Shown one piece after another: positions 8,974 through 17,782 of a stretch of DNA of 64,000 bases. Source of the DNA: Hanstruepera flava (lineage in GTDB: Bacteria; Bacteroidota; Bacteroidia; Flavobacteriales; Flavobacteriaceae); assembly GCF_023634025.1 (NCBI RefSeq), contig NZ_JALJCW010000001.1:719501-783500 (forward strand), written 5' to 3'. The notes under the pieces were generated by a model. It did no database searches, was not told where the DNA came from, and was given only the letters and a program-made list of their open reading frames with translations. Made by a program: the position numbers and the translations under genes. Positions within the stretch are counted from its first letter, which is position 1. Each line of letters begins with the position of its first letter.

Positions 8974-11007
8974 ATGAACATTCTAAACAAACCTTTCGAT
9001 ACAAAATACAATACAGCTCCTTTTTCAAAAATTGAAAACGAACATTTTCTTCCTGCTTTTATAAAGGGAATTGAAGACGCCAAAGCTGAAATTGATTCTA
9101 TAATATCTAATACCGATCAACCCACTTTTGAAAATACAATTGAGGCTTTAGACTTTTCTGGAGAACAGTTAGATAGAATTTCAAGTATATTTTTCAATTT
9201 GAATTCGGCCGAAACCAATGACGAAATTCAAAAAATAGCCCAAGAGGTTTCTCCTTTACTTTCTGAATTTAGTAACGACATTACATTAAACCCTCATTTA
9301 TTTGCACGTGTAAAAGCTGTTTATGAACAAAAAGACAGCCTGAATCTTTCAATAGAACAACAAACACTTCTAGACAAAAAGTACAAGAGCTTCTCAAGAA
9401 ATGGAGCTAATTTGCCAGAAGATAAAAAGCAGCAATTGCGAGAGATTGATAAGCAGCTAAGTCAGTTAAAACTAACATTTGGTGAAAATGTTTTAGCAGA
9501 AACCAACAACTTCGAATTACATATCACTAATAAAGATGAACTTTCTGGGTTGCCTGATGGCGCTATAGAAGCCGCTCAACAATTGGCTGAAAGCAAAGGC
9601 AAAGAAGGCTGGCTAATCACTTTAGATTACCCAAGCTATGTTCCATTTATGACCTATGCTGATAATCGTGAATTACGTAAAACATTAGCTATAGCTTTTG
9701 GAGCAAAAGCGTTTCAGAATAATAAAAACGATAATCAAAACCATGTTTTACAAATTGCCAAATTACGTCATGAACGTGCCAACTTATTAGGCTACAAAAC
9801 CCATGCACATTTTGTATTAGAAGAGCGTATGGCGAAAAATCCTGAAACCGTTGAAACATTTTTAAATGAACTGTTAGAAAAAGCAAAACCAGCTGCCGAA
9901 CGTGAATTTAAAACATTACGTGATTTTGCCAAAGAACAAGATGGCATTAAGCAATTGCAAAAATGGGATGGCGCCTATTATTCTGAAAAATTAAAGCAAA
10001 AACTTTTTGATTTAGATGACGAAAAACTCAAACCATATTTTAAACTAGAAAACGTTATTAATGGTGTCTTTACTATTGCCGAAAAATTATATGGCTTACA
10101 ATTTGAGGAAATCTGTAATATCGACAAGTACCACGACGATGTCCTGACTTATAAAGTTACCGATGATGATGGTAATTTGATTTCCATTTTTTATACCGAC
10201 TTTTTCCCAAGAACCGGAAAACGTAATGGTGCTTGGATGACCGTTTACAAACCGCAATATGTTAAAAACGATGAAAATAGTAGACCGCATATTTCCATTG
10301 TTTGTAACTTCACCAAACCCACAAAAACAAAACCCTCGTTATTGACTTTTAATGAAGTGACTACATTGTTCCATGAGTTTGGCCACGCCTTACATGGCAT
10401 GCTTGCCAATACAACATATCCAAGTTTATCAGGAACCAGTGTGTTTTGGGATTTTGTAGAATTACCAAGTCAAGTATTGGAAAATTGGTGTTATGAAAAA
10501 GAAGCTTTAAAGCTATTTGCAACACATTATGAAACGGGTGAAGTTATTCCAATGGAACTAATAGATAAGATAAAAGCTTCAGCTACATTTCATGAAGGTA
10601 TGCAAACCTTAAGGCAGTTAAGTTTTGGATTATTGGATATGAGTTGGCACGGTCAAGATCCTAGTCAGATTACAAACGTAAAAGTCCATGAATTAAAAGC
10701 TTTTGAAAACACTAAGTTATATCCAGATGTCGCTGAAAACTGTATGAGCACATCATTTTCACATATTTTTCAGGGTGGATACTCATCTGGTTATTACAGC
10801 TATAAATGGGCTGAAGTTTTGGATGCAGACGCTTTTGAAGCTTTTAAGGAAGCTGGTATTTTTAGTCGTAACGTTGCCAACAAATTTAAAGATAATATTC
10901 TCTCACAAGGCGGAACTGAAGACCCAATGACGTTGTACAAACGATTTAGAGGAAAAGAACCGCAGCCAGAAGCACTACTAAAACGTGCTGGTTTGATTGA
11001 GAAGTAA
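8974..11007 (+). CDS. M3 family metallopeptidase (oligopeptidase A / dipeptidyl carboxypeptidase type)
   Basis: 677 residues, the normal length for cytosolic M3 peptidases (Dcp/PrlC). The zinc motif HEFGH is at residues 467-471, followed by ALHG and, about 25 residues on, by the third ligand region (FVELPSQ). No signal peptide is visible, which suggests it degrades short peptides in the cytoplasm. It is a single-gene unit: the purE terminator lies 175 bases upstream, and the gene is followed by a repeat element rather than another gene. Confidence 0.94.
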   Translation: MNILNKPFDTKYNTAPFSKIENEHFLPAFIKGIEDAKAEIDSIISNTDQPTFENTIEALDFSGEQLDRISSIFFNLNSAETNDEIQKIAQEVSPLLSEFSNDITLNPHLFARVKAVYEQKDSLNLSIEQQTLLDKKYKSFSRNGANLPEDKKQQLREIDKQLSQLKLTFGENVLAETNNFELHITNKDELSGLPDGAIEAAQQLAESKGKEGWLITLDYPSYVPFMTYADNRELRKTLAIAFGAKAFQNNKNDNQNHVLQIAKLRHERANLLGYKTHAHFVLEERMAKNPETVETFLNELLEKAKPAAEREFKTLRDFAKEQDGIKQLQKWDGAYYSEKLKQKLFDLDDEKLKPYFKLENVINGVFTIAEKLYGLQFEEICNIDKYHDDVLTYKVTDDDGNLISIFYTDFFPRTGKRNGAWMTVYKPQYVKNDENSRPHISIVCNFTKPTKTKPSLLTFNEVTTLFHEFGHALHGMLANTTYPSLSGTSVFWDFVELPSQVLENWCYEKEALKLFATHYETGEVIPMELIDKIKASATFHEGMQTLRQLSFGLLDMSWHGQDPSQITNVKVHELKAFENTKLYPDVAENCMSTSFSHIFQGGYSSGYYSYKWAEVLDADAFEAFKEAGIFSRNVANKFKDNILSQGGTEDPMTLYKRFRGKEPQPEALLKRAGLIEK

Positions 11008-11009
11008 TC

Positions 11010-11083
11010 TTTGTCATGCTGAACTTGATTCAGCATCTCACCCTTTTTGATAAGAGATTCTTTGCTACGCTTTCAATGACAAA
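11010..11083. repeat. REP-like intergenic hairpin element
   Basis: A 74-bp element bounded by the inverted pair TTTGTCAT (11010-11017) and ATGACAAA (11076-11083). Inside is a hairpin with ATGCTGAA (11016-11023) and TTCAGCAT (11029-11036). A related ATGCTGAA/AAGCATCTCAT hairpin recurs at 51962-51995. Such elements are typical of flavobacterial intergenic spaces. Confidence 0.7.
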
Positions 11084-11096
11084 TTAAAACACAATT

Positions 11097-11120
11097 AACT
11101 TTCAATATTTTTTGAAAGTT
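11097..11120. promoter_or_regulatory. probable operator of the GbsR-type regulator
   Basis: A perfect inverted repeat: AACTTTCAA, a 6-base spacer, then TTGAAAGTT. It covers the -33 element (TTTG, 11111-11114) of the regulator's own promoter. A shorter copy with the same 6-base spacing precedes the next gene. This layout suggests autorepression. Confidence 0.7.
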
Positions 11121-11140
11121 TAAAATATTTTATATATTTG
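11111..11140 (+). promoter_or_regulatory. promoter of the GbsR-type regulator
   Basis: A TTTG element (11111-11114), 18 bases, then TATATTTG (11133-11140): both Bacteroidota promoter elements at good spacing. The box ends only 4 bases before the ATG, so the transcript would have almost no 5' leader. Confidence 0.7.
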
Positions 11141-11144
11141 CTTT

Positions 11145-11648
11145 ATGGAATATCAAGAAGCAAAAGATAAGTTTATTAGCACTTGGGGAAGTTTGGGTTC
11201 GCTTTGGGGAATAAATAAAGCCATGGCGCAAATTCAAGCATTGCTTTTTATTTCCACAAAACCCTTGTCTATGGAAGACATCATGGAAGAACTTAAGATT
11301 TCTAGAGGTAACACTAGCATGAACTTAAGACAATTGATGGATTGGGGAATTGTAACCAAAGAAATTATTCCTGGAGAGCGTAAAGAATATTTCACTACCG
11401 AAAAAGACGTACAAGAATTAGCGCGAATTGTTGCAAAAGAACGAAGCAGACGTGAAATTAAACCAGTCATTAAAATACTAAAAGATGTATCATCTATAAA
11501 AGATGATGGCACTGAAAAAACTAAAGAACTTATTAAGCAAACTAAAGCATTACATGAACTAACCGACACAATGGATACTATGATAAACAAAGTGGTAAAC
11601 CAGCAACAAAAATGGTTAACAAAGTCACTACTCAAACTCTTTAAATAA
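11145..11648 (+). CDS. GbsR/MarR family transcriptional regulator
   Basis: 167 residues. The N-terminus (residues 1-25, with the STWGSLGSLWGI stretch) and the winged-helix region (residues 28-85, including ISRGNTSMNLRQL as recognition helix and a charged wing) are those of the GbsR subfamily of MarR-like regulators. A coiled-coil-like helical tail of about 70 residues follows and probably dimerises. I keep the first ATG because the family begins this far upstream, although the promoter box ends 4 bases before it. A perfect inverted repeat over its promoter and a copy before the next gene are the likely binding sites. The inducer is unknown. Confidence 0.9.
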   Translation: MEYQEAKDKFISTWGSLGSLWGINKAMAQIQALLFISTKPLSMEDIMEELKISRGNTSMNLRQLMDWGIVTKEIIPGERKEYFTTEKDVQELARIVAKERSRREIKPVIKILKDVSSIKDDGTEKTKELIKQTKALHELTDTMDTMINKVVNQQQKWLTKSLLKLFK

Positions 11649-11664
11649 AAAAATTTAAAACATG

Positions 11665-11684
11665 CTTTCAATTTTTTTTGAAAG
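11665..11684. promoter_or_regulatory. second operator-like inverted repeat
   Basis: CTTTCAA, 6 bases, TTGAAAG: the 7-bp core of the operator at 11097-11120 with identical spacing. It lies 18 bases before the membrane-protein gene. No good TAnnTTTG box is visible here, so it may block read-through or act with a weak promoter. Confidence 0.6.
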
Positions 11685-11701
11685 TTCTAAACTTAAGAAA
11701 A

Positions 11702-12034
11702 ATGAAAATATTATACAAAATAAACAAAGTCACATTAATATTAACACTTGTTCTATACTTAACATTATATTTAGGCTTATATGCACAAATTGCACTTGGA
11801 TGCATTCAAATAATTAGTGCATTAATACTCTTTCTTTTTTGGAATAAAATTCCTAATAAGTCAAAAAAACATTTGAAAATTTATTGGACTACTGTAATTA
11901 CATATGGAATGATGTGGTTGATTGATTGGGATACATCTGATAAATTATTTTTCATGATTTTTAGTGTTATAATACTGCCTATGTCTATTGCTGGTTATTT
12001 CTTTTACATTCTAAACTCATTAAAAAAACTATAA
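11702..12034 (+). CDS. small four-helix membrane protein of unknown function
   Basis: About 110 residues from the ATG at 11702; an upstream TTG in frame lies within the operator repeat and is unlikely to be the start. Four hydrophobic stretches span most of the chain, with a Lys-rich loop (NKSKKHLK) after the second and a short Lys tail. I do not recognise a named family. Its position between the GbsR-type regulator and the TIGR01777 oxidoreductase, with one base before the next ATG, makes it part of a three-gene unit under the regulator. Confidence 0.7.
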   Translation: MKILYKINKVTLILTLVLYLTLYLGLYAQIALGCIQIISALILFLFWNKIPNKSKKHLKIYWTTVITYGMMWLIDWDTSDKLFFMIFSVIILPMSIAGYFFYILNSLKKL

Positions 12035-12035
12035 T

Positions 12036-12932
12036 ATGAAAACAATAATTATAGCCGGAGGAAGTGGGTTTTTAGGTCAAATTTTAACACAATACTTTTC
12101 TAAAAAAGGATATACTATTAAAATTCTTACCAGAAAACCAATTAATGAAAACGACATTTTTTGGGATGCTAAAAATCTAGGAAATTGGACAAAAGAATTA
12201 GAAAATACATTTGGTTTAATTAATCTAACAGGTAAATCTGTAGACTGTAGGTATAATAAAAACAATAAAAAATTAATATATGATTCCAGAATAGACTCTA
12301 CAAATGTTCTAGGTTTAGCAATTAACTTATGTGACAACCCACCAAATGTTTGGGTAAATTCTTCAACTGCAACAATTTACAAAGATTCGTTAAAAAAAGA
12401 GATGACAGAAGATAGTGGTGAAATTGGTAGCGATTTTTCGATGGATATTGCAAAATCATGGGAATATGCATTTAATACTATTATAAATCCGAAAACAAGG
12501 AAAATTGTTTTAAGAACCTCAATAGTTTTAGGAAAAAATGGAGGTGCATTAATTCCACTAAAAAGATTAACACAATGTGGACTTGGTGGAAAACAAGGGT
12601 CTGGTAATCAAAAAGTAAGTTGGATACACGAATATGATTTCTCTAAAGCTGTTGAATTTATAATTGAAAACGAATACTTGGATGGTGTCTTTAACTTATC
12701 TTCACCATACCCAACAAATAACACTACACTTATGAAAAGTTTACGTAGAACTTTAAACATTCCTTTTGGTATCAATCACCCTAAATGGTTGTTAGAAATT
12801 GGTGCTAGAATAATTAAGACAGAAACAGAACTTATCTTAAAGAGTAGAAATGTCATTCCTAAAAGGCTTGAAGAAAATGGTTTTAAATTTCAATTTACAG
12901 AAATTGAAAAAGCAATAGAAAATCTGACTTGA
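12036..12932 (+). CDS. TIGR01777 family oxidoreductase (extended SDR, DUF1731)
   Basis: 298 residues. The N-terminal Rossmann motif GGSGFLG is at residues 8-14 and binds NAD(P). The central part has the epimerase-like VNSSTATIY segment and an LRTSIVLG segment. The C-terminal 50 residues (from PKWLLEIGA to the end) match DUF1731. Proteins of this group (YfcH, SulA-like, SDR39U1) have no settled substrate. It starts one base after the membrane-protein stop codon. Genes of this type often accompany GbsR-type regulators in flavobacteria, which fits the operators seen here. Confidence 0.9.
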   Translation: MKTIIIAGGSGFLGQILTQYFSKKGYTIKILTRKPINENDIFWDAKNLGNWTKELENTFGLINLTGKSVDCRYNKNNKKLIYDSRIDSTNVLGLAINLCDNPPNVWVNSSTATIYKDSLKKEMTEDSGEIGSDFSMDIAKSWEYAFNTIINPKTRKIVLRTSIVLGKNGGALIPLKRLTQCGLGGKQGSGNQKVSWIHEYDFSKAVEFIIENEYLDGVFNLSSPYPTNNTTLMKSLRRTLNIPFGINHPKWLLEIGARIIKTETELILKSRNVIPKRLEENGFKFQFTEIEKAIENLT

Positions 12933-12965
12933 CAATTATATTTACAAAAAATAAATTATTTCCCT

Positions 12966-12973
12966 TATTTTTG
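12966..12973 (+). promoter_or_regulatory. putative -7 box of ECF sigma factor gene
   Basis: TATTTTTG (TAnnTTTG) lies 24 bases before the sigma factor ATG. No -33 element stands out. Confidence 0.45.
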
Positions 12974-12996
12974 ATAAAAATTGCTAGCAAACAAGA

Positions 12997-13551
12997 ATGC
13001 CTAAACACACTATTGAGCCCGAAAAATGGATAGACCGCTATTCTGATTACCTGTTCAATTACACCATTTCGCGTGTAAATGATCGGGAGATGGCCAAAGA
13101 TTTGGTTCAAGATACCTTTGTGGCCAGCTTAAAGTCCATGAAAAACTTTAAAGGTGAAGCTAGTGAACGTACATGGCTTATTTCTATTTTAAAAAGAAAA
13201 ATTATTGACTATTACAGGAAAATTAATTCCAAAAAAGGAAAAGCTGAAGTCCGCATGGACTATAATAGTGATGAAGAGGAAGGCAGTTGGCTTGAAGAAC
13301 GCGTAGCCGATCCGTATGATAAAACTGCCGAAGACTCTTTAGTAAACGATGAATTAGGAGAAGCTATTTATACTTGTTTGGATAAATTACCAAACAAACA
13401 AGCCCAAGTCTTTAAAATGAAAACCATACAAGGATTAGAAACAGAAACAATTTGTAATGAATTGGGCATCACTGCGTCTAACTTGTGGGTAATAATTCAT
13501 AGAGCACGTACTGCTATGGCAGAATGCATGGAAAAAAACTGGTTTAATTAA
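12997..13551 (+). CDS. ECF RNA polymerase sigma factor
   Basis: 184 residues. Region 2 is at about 20-85 (LVQDTFVASLKSM and the RTWLISILKRKIIDYYR promoter-melting helix). An acidic linker (SDEEEGS) follows, then region 4 at about 125-178 with LPNKQAQVFKMK and a helix-turn-helix ending in NLWVIIHRART. The Leu-Trp-Val form of that helix is typical of the group usually paired with a small zinc-type anti-sigma protein, and such a small protein follows 3 bases downstream. The signal and the regulon are not visible. Confidence 0.92.
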   Translation: MPKHTIEPEKWIDRYSDYLFNYTISRVNDREMAKDLVQDTFVASLKSMKNFKGEASERTWLISILKRKIIDYYRKINSKKGKAEVRMDYNSDEEEGSWLEERVADPYDKTAEDSLVNDELGEAIYTCLDKLPNKQAQVFKMKTIQGLETETICNELGITASNLWVIIHRARTAMAECMEKNWFN

Positions 13552-13554
13552 AAG

Positions 13555-13812
13555 ATGAAAAAAGGTTTTTTATTTATTTCTTGCGAAGAGGCAAAACACA
13601 TTTGTGACAAATCTCAATACAATGAAGCTACATTGTGGGAAAAAATTGAATTAAATATCAGATATACCTGGTGTAAATTCACCCGTGCTTATGTTAAGAA
13701 AAATAGGCAATTATCTTCAATGGTAAAAAAATCAAAAGTAGATTGTCTAAAAAATAATGAACGTGAGGTTTTAAAAAAGACATTCGAAAAGGAGCTAACT
13801 AAACAGGATTAA
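13555..13812 (+). CDS. small anti-sigma-like protein with degenerate zinc site
   Basis: 85 residues, directly after the ECF sigma gene. Residues 10-50 align by eye with the short zinc anti-sigma domain: C10-E-E-A, then a Ser/Gln region, a Leu-x-x-x-x helix, and a helix ending at C40. In the usual domain the second half reads H-x-x-x-C-x-x-C; here the His position is R36 and the last Cys is T43, so at most part of the zinc site remains. Similar flavobacterial proteins are sometimes labelled glycine dehydrogenase, which I think is an error carried over from the neighbouring gcvP. Its 3' end overlaps the convergent UbiA-like gene by 18 bases. Confidence 0.65.
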   Translation: MKKGFLFISCEEAKHICDKSQYNEATLWEKIELNIRYTWCKFTRAYVKKNRQLSSMVKKSKVDCLKNNEREVLKKTFEKELTKQD

Positions 13813-14628
13813 AAGAGCTAACCAAAAAATTGGTATCCCCTCTACCCAAAAAGCACTATAATATTTTCTCTGATTTTTAAACGCTAGAAGAACAGACAAT
13901 AGGGTCACAACAGTTACTATTAACTGCACAAGTATTTTCTGATAAGTGATATAATCCTTTAAATACTCTAACAAAAAGAATACCATCAAAACCAATAAAC
14001 CAATAATCTTTGTTCTTGTTATCCCAATTTGTTGTGGTATTGTAGACAGTTTCAAACTGTCATATTTCATATCCCTAATTTCAAAAGGCAACATTAATGC
14101 AATTACAAACAAGAACCTTTGCAAAAAAGTTATCCCAACATCGTAATTAAAACTAAAATCATTATTTATTAAAGGAAGTAAAACCGTAACCCCAGACCAT
14201 ACCAAAGCTATCACATAAATTTTCAAGCCGCTAATACTACGCAAATTTTGCTGTTTGTCTAAAAATAAATGTTTGGGCAAAAAAGGAATAGCATAAAGAA
14301 ATGTTATCAAGCCAAACCCACCAATCCAAAGCAAGGTTTTTATTTCCAGCTTAAAAGCATAATAACCAAACGCCAAAAAACAAACAAACGAAAATATCTG
14401 AATCACTTTCAACCAACTTGCTAAACTTCGATGATGGAATTTTGCAAGACCAAAATATTTTACAAAATTATAGCCCGTAATAGTCGCAAAAAAATTAAAA
14501 TACAAGATATTCTCGTCATAGGCTATTCCAAAATTATTTAAGGTTATCCATGTTAATGCATAAACGGCTAACGCCACATGAATGCTGCTGTTTAAATAAA
14601 AATCAAAGATAATCGTTAGGCTACGCAT
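13795..14628 (-). CDS. UbiA-like polytopic membrane protein
   Basis: 277 residues with eight or nine hydrophobic segments. The loop EIRDMKYDSL and the following PQQIGITRTKI look like the second Asp-rich motif of UbiA prenyltransferases. The first motif (NDxxDxxxD) is not recognisable: that position reads NFVKYFGLAKFHH. I choose the ATG at 14628 because a TACTTTTG box lies at 14640-14633 on this strand; the more upstream ATG at 14643 falls before that box. The substrate is unknown. A membrane prenyltransferase or a non-catalytic relative are both possible. Confidence 0.65.
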   Translation of the reverse strand: MRSLTIIFDFYLNSSIHVALAVYALTWITLNNFGIAYDENILYFNFFATITGYNFVKYFGLAKFHHRSLASWLKVIQIFSFVCFLAFGYYAFKLEIKTLLWIGGFGLITFLYAIPFLPKHLFLDKQQNLRSISGLKIYVIALVWSGVTVLLPLINNDFSFNYDVGITFLQRFLFVIALMLPFEIRDMKYDSLKLSTIPQQIGITRTKIIGLLVLMVFFLLEYLKDYITYQKILVQLIVTVVTLLSVLLAFKNQRKYYSAFWVEGIPIFWLALLILFS

Positions 14629-14632
14629 AAAA

Positions 14633-14640
14633 CAAAAGTA
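14633..14640 (-). promoter_or_regulatory. putative -7 box of UbiA-like gene
   Basis: TACTTTTG on the minus strand fits TAnnTTTG and ends 4 bases before the chosen ATG. The mRNA would be nearly leaderless. It excludes the ATG at 14643. Confidence 0.5.
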
Positions 14641-14714
14641 CATAAAGTGTTAATAAACACTTTAATTGGTTAAAAACTTTCATTTTCGTTAACAATATAA
14701 AGTGAATTATTCCG

Positions 14715-14722
14715 TAATTTTG
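14715..14722 (+). promoter_or_regulatory. putative -7 box of gcvP
   Basis: TAATTTTG fits TAnnTTTG, 26 bases before the gcvP ATG. No glycine-riboswitch-like structure fits in the short leader. Confidence 0.5.
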
Positions 14723-14748
14723 CGCCTTAAATCCAACACAACAATTTA

Positions 14749-17598
14749 ATGAATACAACGGCTTTCGCACAACGTCATATTGGCCCTAGAAAAGAGGACC
14801 AAGACCAAATGTTAAGAACAATTGGTGCAGATTCACTTGAGCAACTTATTTACGAAACCATCCCTGATGATATTCGCTTAAAGCAAGAGCTTAATCTAGA
14901 AGCTGCCATGAGCGAACAGGAATACCTGACGCATATTCATGAGCTATCTAAATTGAATAAAACCTATAAAACGTATATTGGTTTAGGCTATCATCCAACA
15001 ATATTACCTGCGGTAATTCAGCGCAACATACTGGAAAATCCGGGTTGGTATACGGCTTATACACCTTACCAAGCAGAAATTGCCCAAGGTCGTTTGGAAG
15101 CATTACTAAATTTCCAGACCATGGTTACCGATTTAACTGGAATGGAAATAGCTAACGCTTCATTGCTAGATGAAAGCACAGCTGCTGCTGAAGCCATGAG
15201 TTTATTGTTTGCCGTTCGTGAAAGAGAGCAAAAAAAAGCAGGAATCAATAAATTTTTTGTTTCTAATGCTGTTCTCCCACAAACATTATCATTATTGGAA
15301 ACCCGTGCCAATCCAATCGGTATTGAATTGGTTGTTGGTACCGAAGAGAATTTTGATTTTTCATCCGACTTCTTTGGTGCTTTATTACAATATCCAGGAA
15401 AAGATGGTCAAGTTACTGACATTAAAACATTTATTTCAAAAGCTAACACCAATAATATAAAAGTTGCTGTGGCCGCTGATATTTTAAGTTTGATTAAATT
15501 GGAAGCACCTGGTAAGTTTGGTGCTGACGTGGTTGTGGGAACCACACAGCGCTTTGGTATCCCTATGGGTTATGGCGGACCACATGCCGCTTACTTTGCT
15601 ACCAAAGAAGCATACAAACGTGATATCCCTGGTCGTATAATTGGTGTTACTAAAGACATGAATGGTAACCGTGCCTTACGCATGGCTCTACAGACCAGAG
15701 AACAACATATCAAGCGTGATAAAGCAACATCAAACATTTGTACTGCTCAAGTATTATTAGCTGTAATGGCAGGGATGTATGCCGTTTATCATGGCCCTAA
15801 AGGACTTGAGTTTATTGCTAATAAAGTTCACAACACAGCCACATCTATAGCAGAATCTCTGGAAAGTTTAGGTTTTGTTCAGCTTAATTCAGAATATTTT
15901 GACACCATTCAAGTCAAAGCAAATTCTAAAGAAGTTAAAACCGTTGCTGAAAGCCAAGGCATAAATTTCTATTATCCTGATGAGGATACAGTAACTCTTT
16001 CTATAAACGAGACAACAACTTTAAAAGATGCCAATCAAATTATTTCGGTATTTGCTAAAGTAGCCAATAAAGATACTATTGTATTGGAAGGCATTTCAGA
16101 ATCGAATAAAATTTCTGAAAATCTAAAAAGACAAACCGAGTTTTTGACACTAGATGTATTCAACACGTATCATTCAGAAACCGAGTTAATGCGCTATATT
16201 AAGAAATTGGAGCGTAAAGACTTGTCATTGAATCACTCCATGATTTCACTTGGTTCTTGTACTATGAAATTGAATGCGGCTGCTGAAATGTTACCATTAA
16301 GCTCTCCCAATTGGGGAACCATACATCCTTTTGTACCTATAGATCAAGCACAAGGCTACCTAACAGTTTTAAAAGAATTGGAAGACCAATTAACCGAAAT
16401 TACTGGTTTTGCAGCAACGTCCTTACAACCCAACTCCGGTGCTCAAGGTGAATTTGCTGGGTTAATGGTCATTAAGGCTTATCATGAATCTCGTGGTGAC
16501 CGTCATAGAAATATCTGCTTAATTCCGTCGTCTGCGCATGGAACTAATCCTGCAAGTGCTGTAATGGCTGGAATGAAAGTTGTTGTAACAAAATCAACCG
16601 AAAAAGGAAATATTGATGTTGACGATTTACGTGAGAAAGCAGAGCTTCATAAAGATAATTTATCATGTTTAATGGTTACATATCCATCTACCCATGGTGT
16701 ATATGAATCTGCTATAAAAGAAATCACAAAAATAATCCATGATAATGGTGGACAAGTGTATATGGATGGCGCCAATATGAACGCCCAAGTTGGCTTAACC
16801 AACCCAGGGAATATTGGAGCAGATGTTTGCCACTTAAACCTACATAAAACTTTTGCCATTCCTCATGGAGGTGGTGGTCCAGGTGTTGGACCAATTTGCG
16901 TAGCAAAACAGCTAGCTCCATTTTTACCAAGTAATCCAATTATAAAAACAGGTGGCAATAAAGCCATAACTGCAATTTCAGCTGCTCCTTTTGGATCATC
17001 TTTAGTGTGCTTAATATCTTATGCGTATATTAAAATGTTAGGAGCTAGAGGCTTGACCGAAGCAACCAAAATTGCAATTCTAAATGCCAACTATATTAAA
17101 ACAAGGCTTCAAGGGCATTTTGACACTCTGTATTCCGGAGAATGTGGTAGAGCAGCCCATGAAATGATTGTAGATTGCCGTGCCTTTAAAACTAATGGTA
17201 TTGAAGTTACTGACATAGCTAAACGTTTAATGGATTATGGTTTCCATGCTCCAACAGTTTCATTCCCTGTTGCTGGAACTTTAATGATAGAACCTACCGA
17301 AAGTGAAAGCAAAGCTGAAATGGACCGTTTTTGTGATGCGATGATTTCTATTAAAAAAGAAATTGATGAAGCTTCTAAAGATGATTTAAATAATGTTTTA
17401 AAGAACGCTCCTCATACATTAGATATGCTAACTGCAAATGAATGGTTAATGCCTTATTCTAGAGAAAAAGCAGCTTTTCCATTAGACTATGTTCGTGATA
17501 ACAAGTTTTGGCCTTCTGTGAGACGGGTTGATGATGCTTATGGAGACCGAAATCTAATTTGTACATGCGCTCCTATTGAAGAATACATGGAAGCCTAA
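14749..17598 (+). CDS. gcvP: glycine dehydrogenase (decarboxylating), P protein
   Basis: 949 residues, the full length of the single-chain (alpha-beta fused) P protein. The N-terminal half has the typical [14 protein letters not shown]-type region and the C-terminal half carries the PLP site HLNLHKTF with Lys700, followed by the Gly-rich loop [11 protein letters not shown]. The enzyme decarboxylates glycine and loads the aminomethyl group on the lipoyl H protein of the glycine cleavage system. gcvT and gcvH are not adjacent, so the system is scattered here; lipA, which makes the cofactor of GcvH, is at 34002. The gene has its own promoter box and terminator. Confidence 0.98.
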   Translation: MNTTAFAQRHIGPRKEDQDQMLRTIGADSLEQLIYETIPDDIRLKQELNLEAAMSEQEYLTHIHELSKLNKTYKTYIGLGYHPTILPAVIQRNILENPGWYTAYTPYQAEIAQGRLEALLNFQTMVTDLTGMEIANASLLDESTAAAEAMSLLFAVREREQKKAGINKFFVSNAVLPQTLSLLETRANPIGIELVVGTEENFDFSSDFFGALLQYPGKDGQVTDIKTFISKANTNNIKVAVAADILSLIKLEAPGKFGADVVVGTTQRFGIPMGYGGPHAAYFATKEAYKRDIPGRIIGVTKDMNGNRALRMALQTREQHIKRDKATSNICTAQVLLAVMAGMYAVYHGPKGLEFIANKVHNTATSIAESLESLGFVQLNSEYFDTIQVKANSKEVKTVAESQGINFYYPDEDTVTLSINETTTLKDANQIISVFAKVANKDTIVLEGISESNKISENLKRQTEFLTLDVFNTYHSETELMRYIKKLERKDLSLNHSMISLGSCTMKLNAAAEMLPLSSPNWGTIHPFVPIDQAQGYLTVLKELEDQLTEITGFAATSLQPNSGAQGEFAGLMVIKAYHESRGDRHRNICLIPSSAHGTNPASAVMAGMKVVVTKSTEKGNIDVDDLREKAELHKDNLSCLMVTYPSTHGVYESAIKEITKIIHDNGGQVYMDGANMNAQVGLTNPGNIGADVCHLNLHKTFAIPHGGGGPGVGPICVAKQLAPFLPSNPIIKTGGNKAITAISAAPFGSSLVCLISYAYIKMLGARGLTEATKIAILNANYIKTRLQGHFDTLYSGECGRAAHEMIVDCRAFKTNGIEVTDIAKRLMDYGFHAPTVSFPVAGTLMIEPTESESKAEMDRFCDAMISIKKEIDEASKDDLNNVLKNAPHTLDMLTANEWLMPYSREKAAFPLDYVRDNKFWPSVRRVDDAYGDRNLICTCAPIEEYMEA

Positions 17599-17620
17599 TC
17601 AATGTATAGAACCAAATATT

Positions 17621-17653
17621 AAAAAGCCTTCAAATTTGAAGGCTTTATTTTTG
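17621..17653. terminator. terminator after gcvP
   Basis: A 24-bp palindrome centred at 17634/17635 (AAAGCCTTCAAA with TTTGAAGGCTTT), followed by a T-rich run. It is very similar in sequence to the terminator at 1925. Confidence 0.85.
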
Positions 17654-17782
17654 AAATATTTTTAATTAGTATCCGCATTTTTATCAATATCATAAAAATA
17701 GATGCATTAATTAAAAAACATGCTTGACTTCGTGATTTAATGACTAGCTTCGTAAATGGAACATTAATTAATAGCAATAATT

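Noticed and set aside
14641-14643. Upstream ATG for the UbiA-like gene
   Set aside because: It lies before the -7 box at 14640-14633, so it would not be on the transcript.
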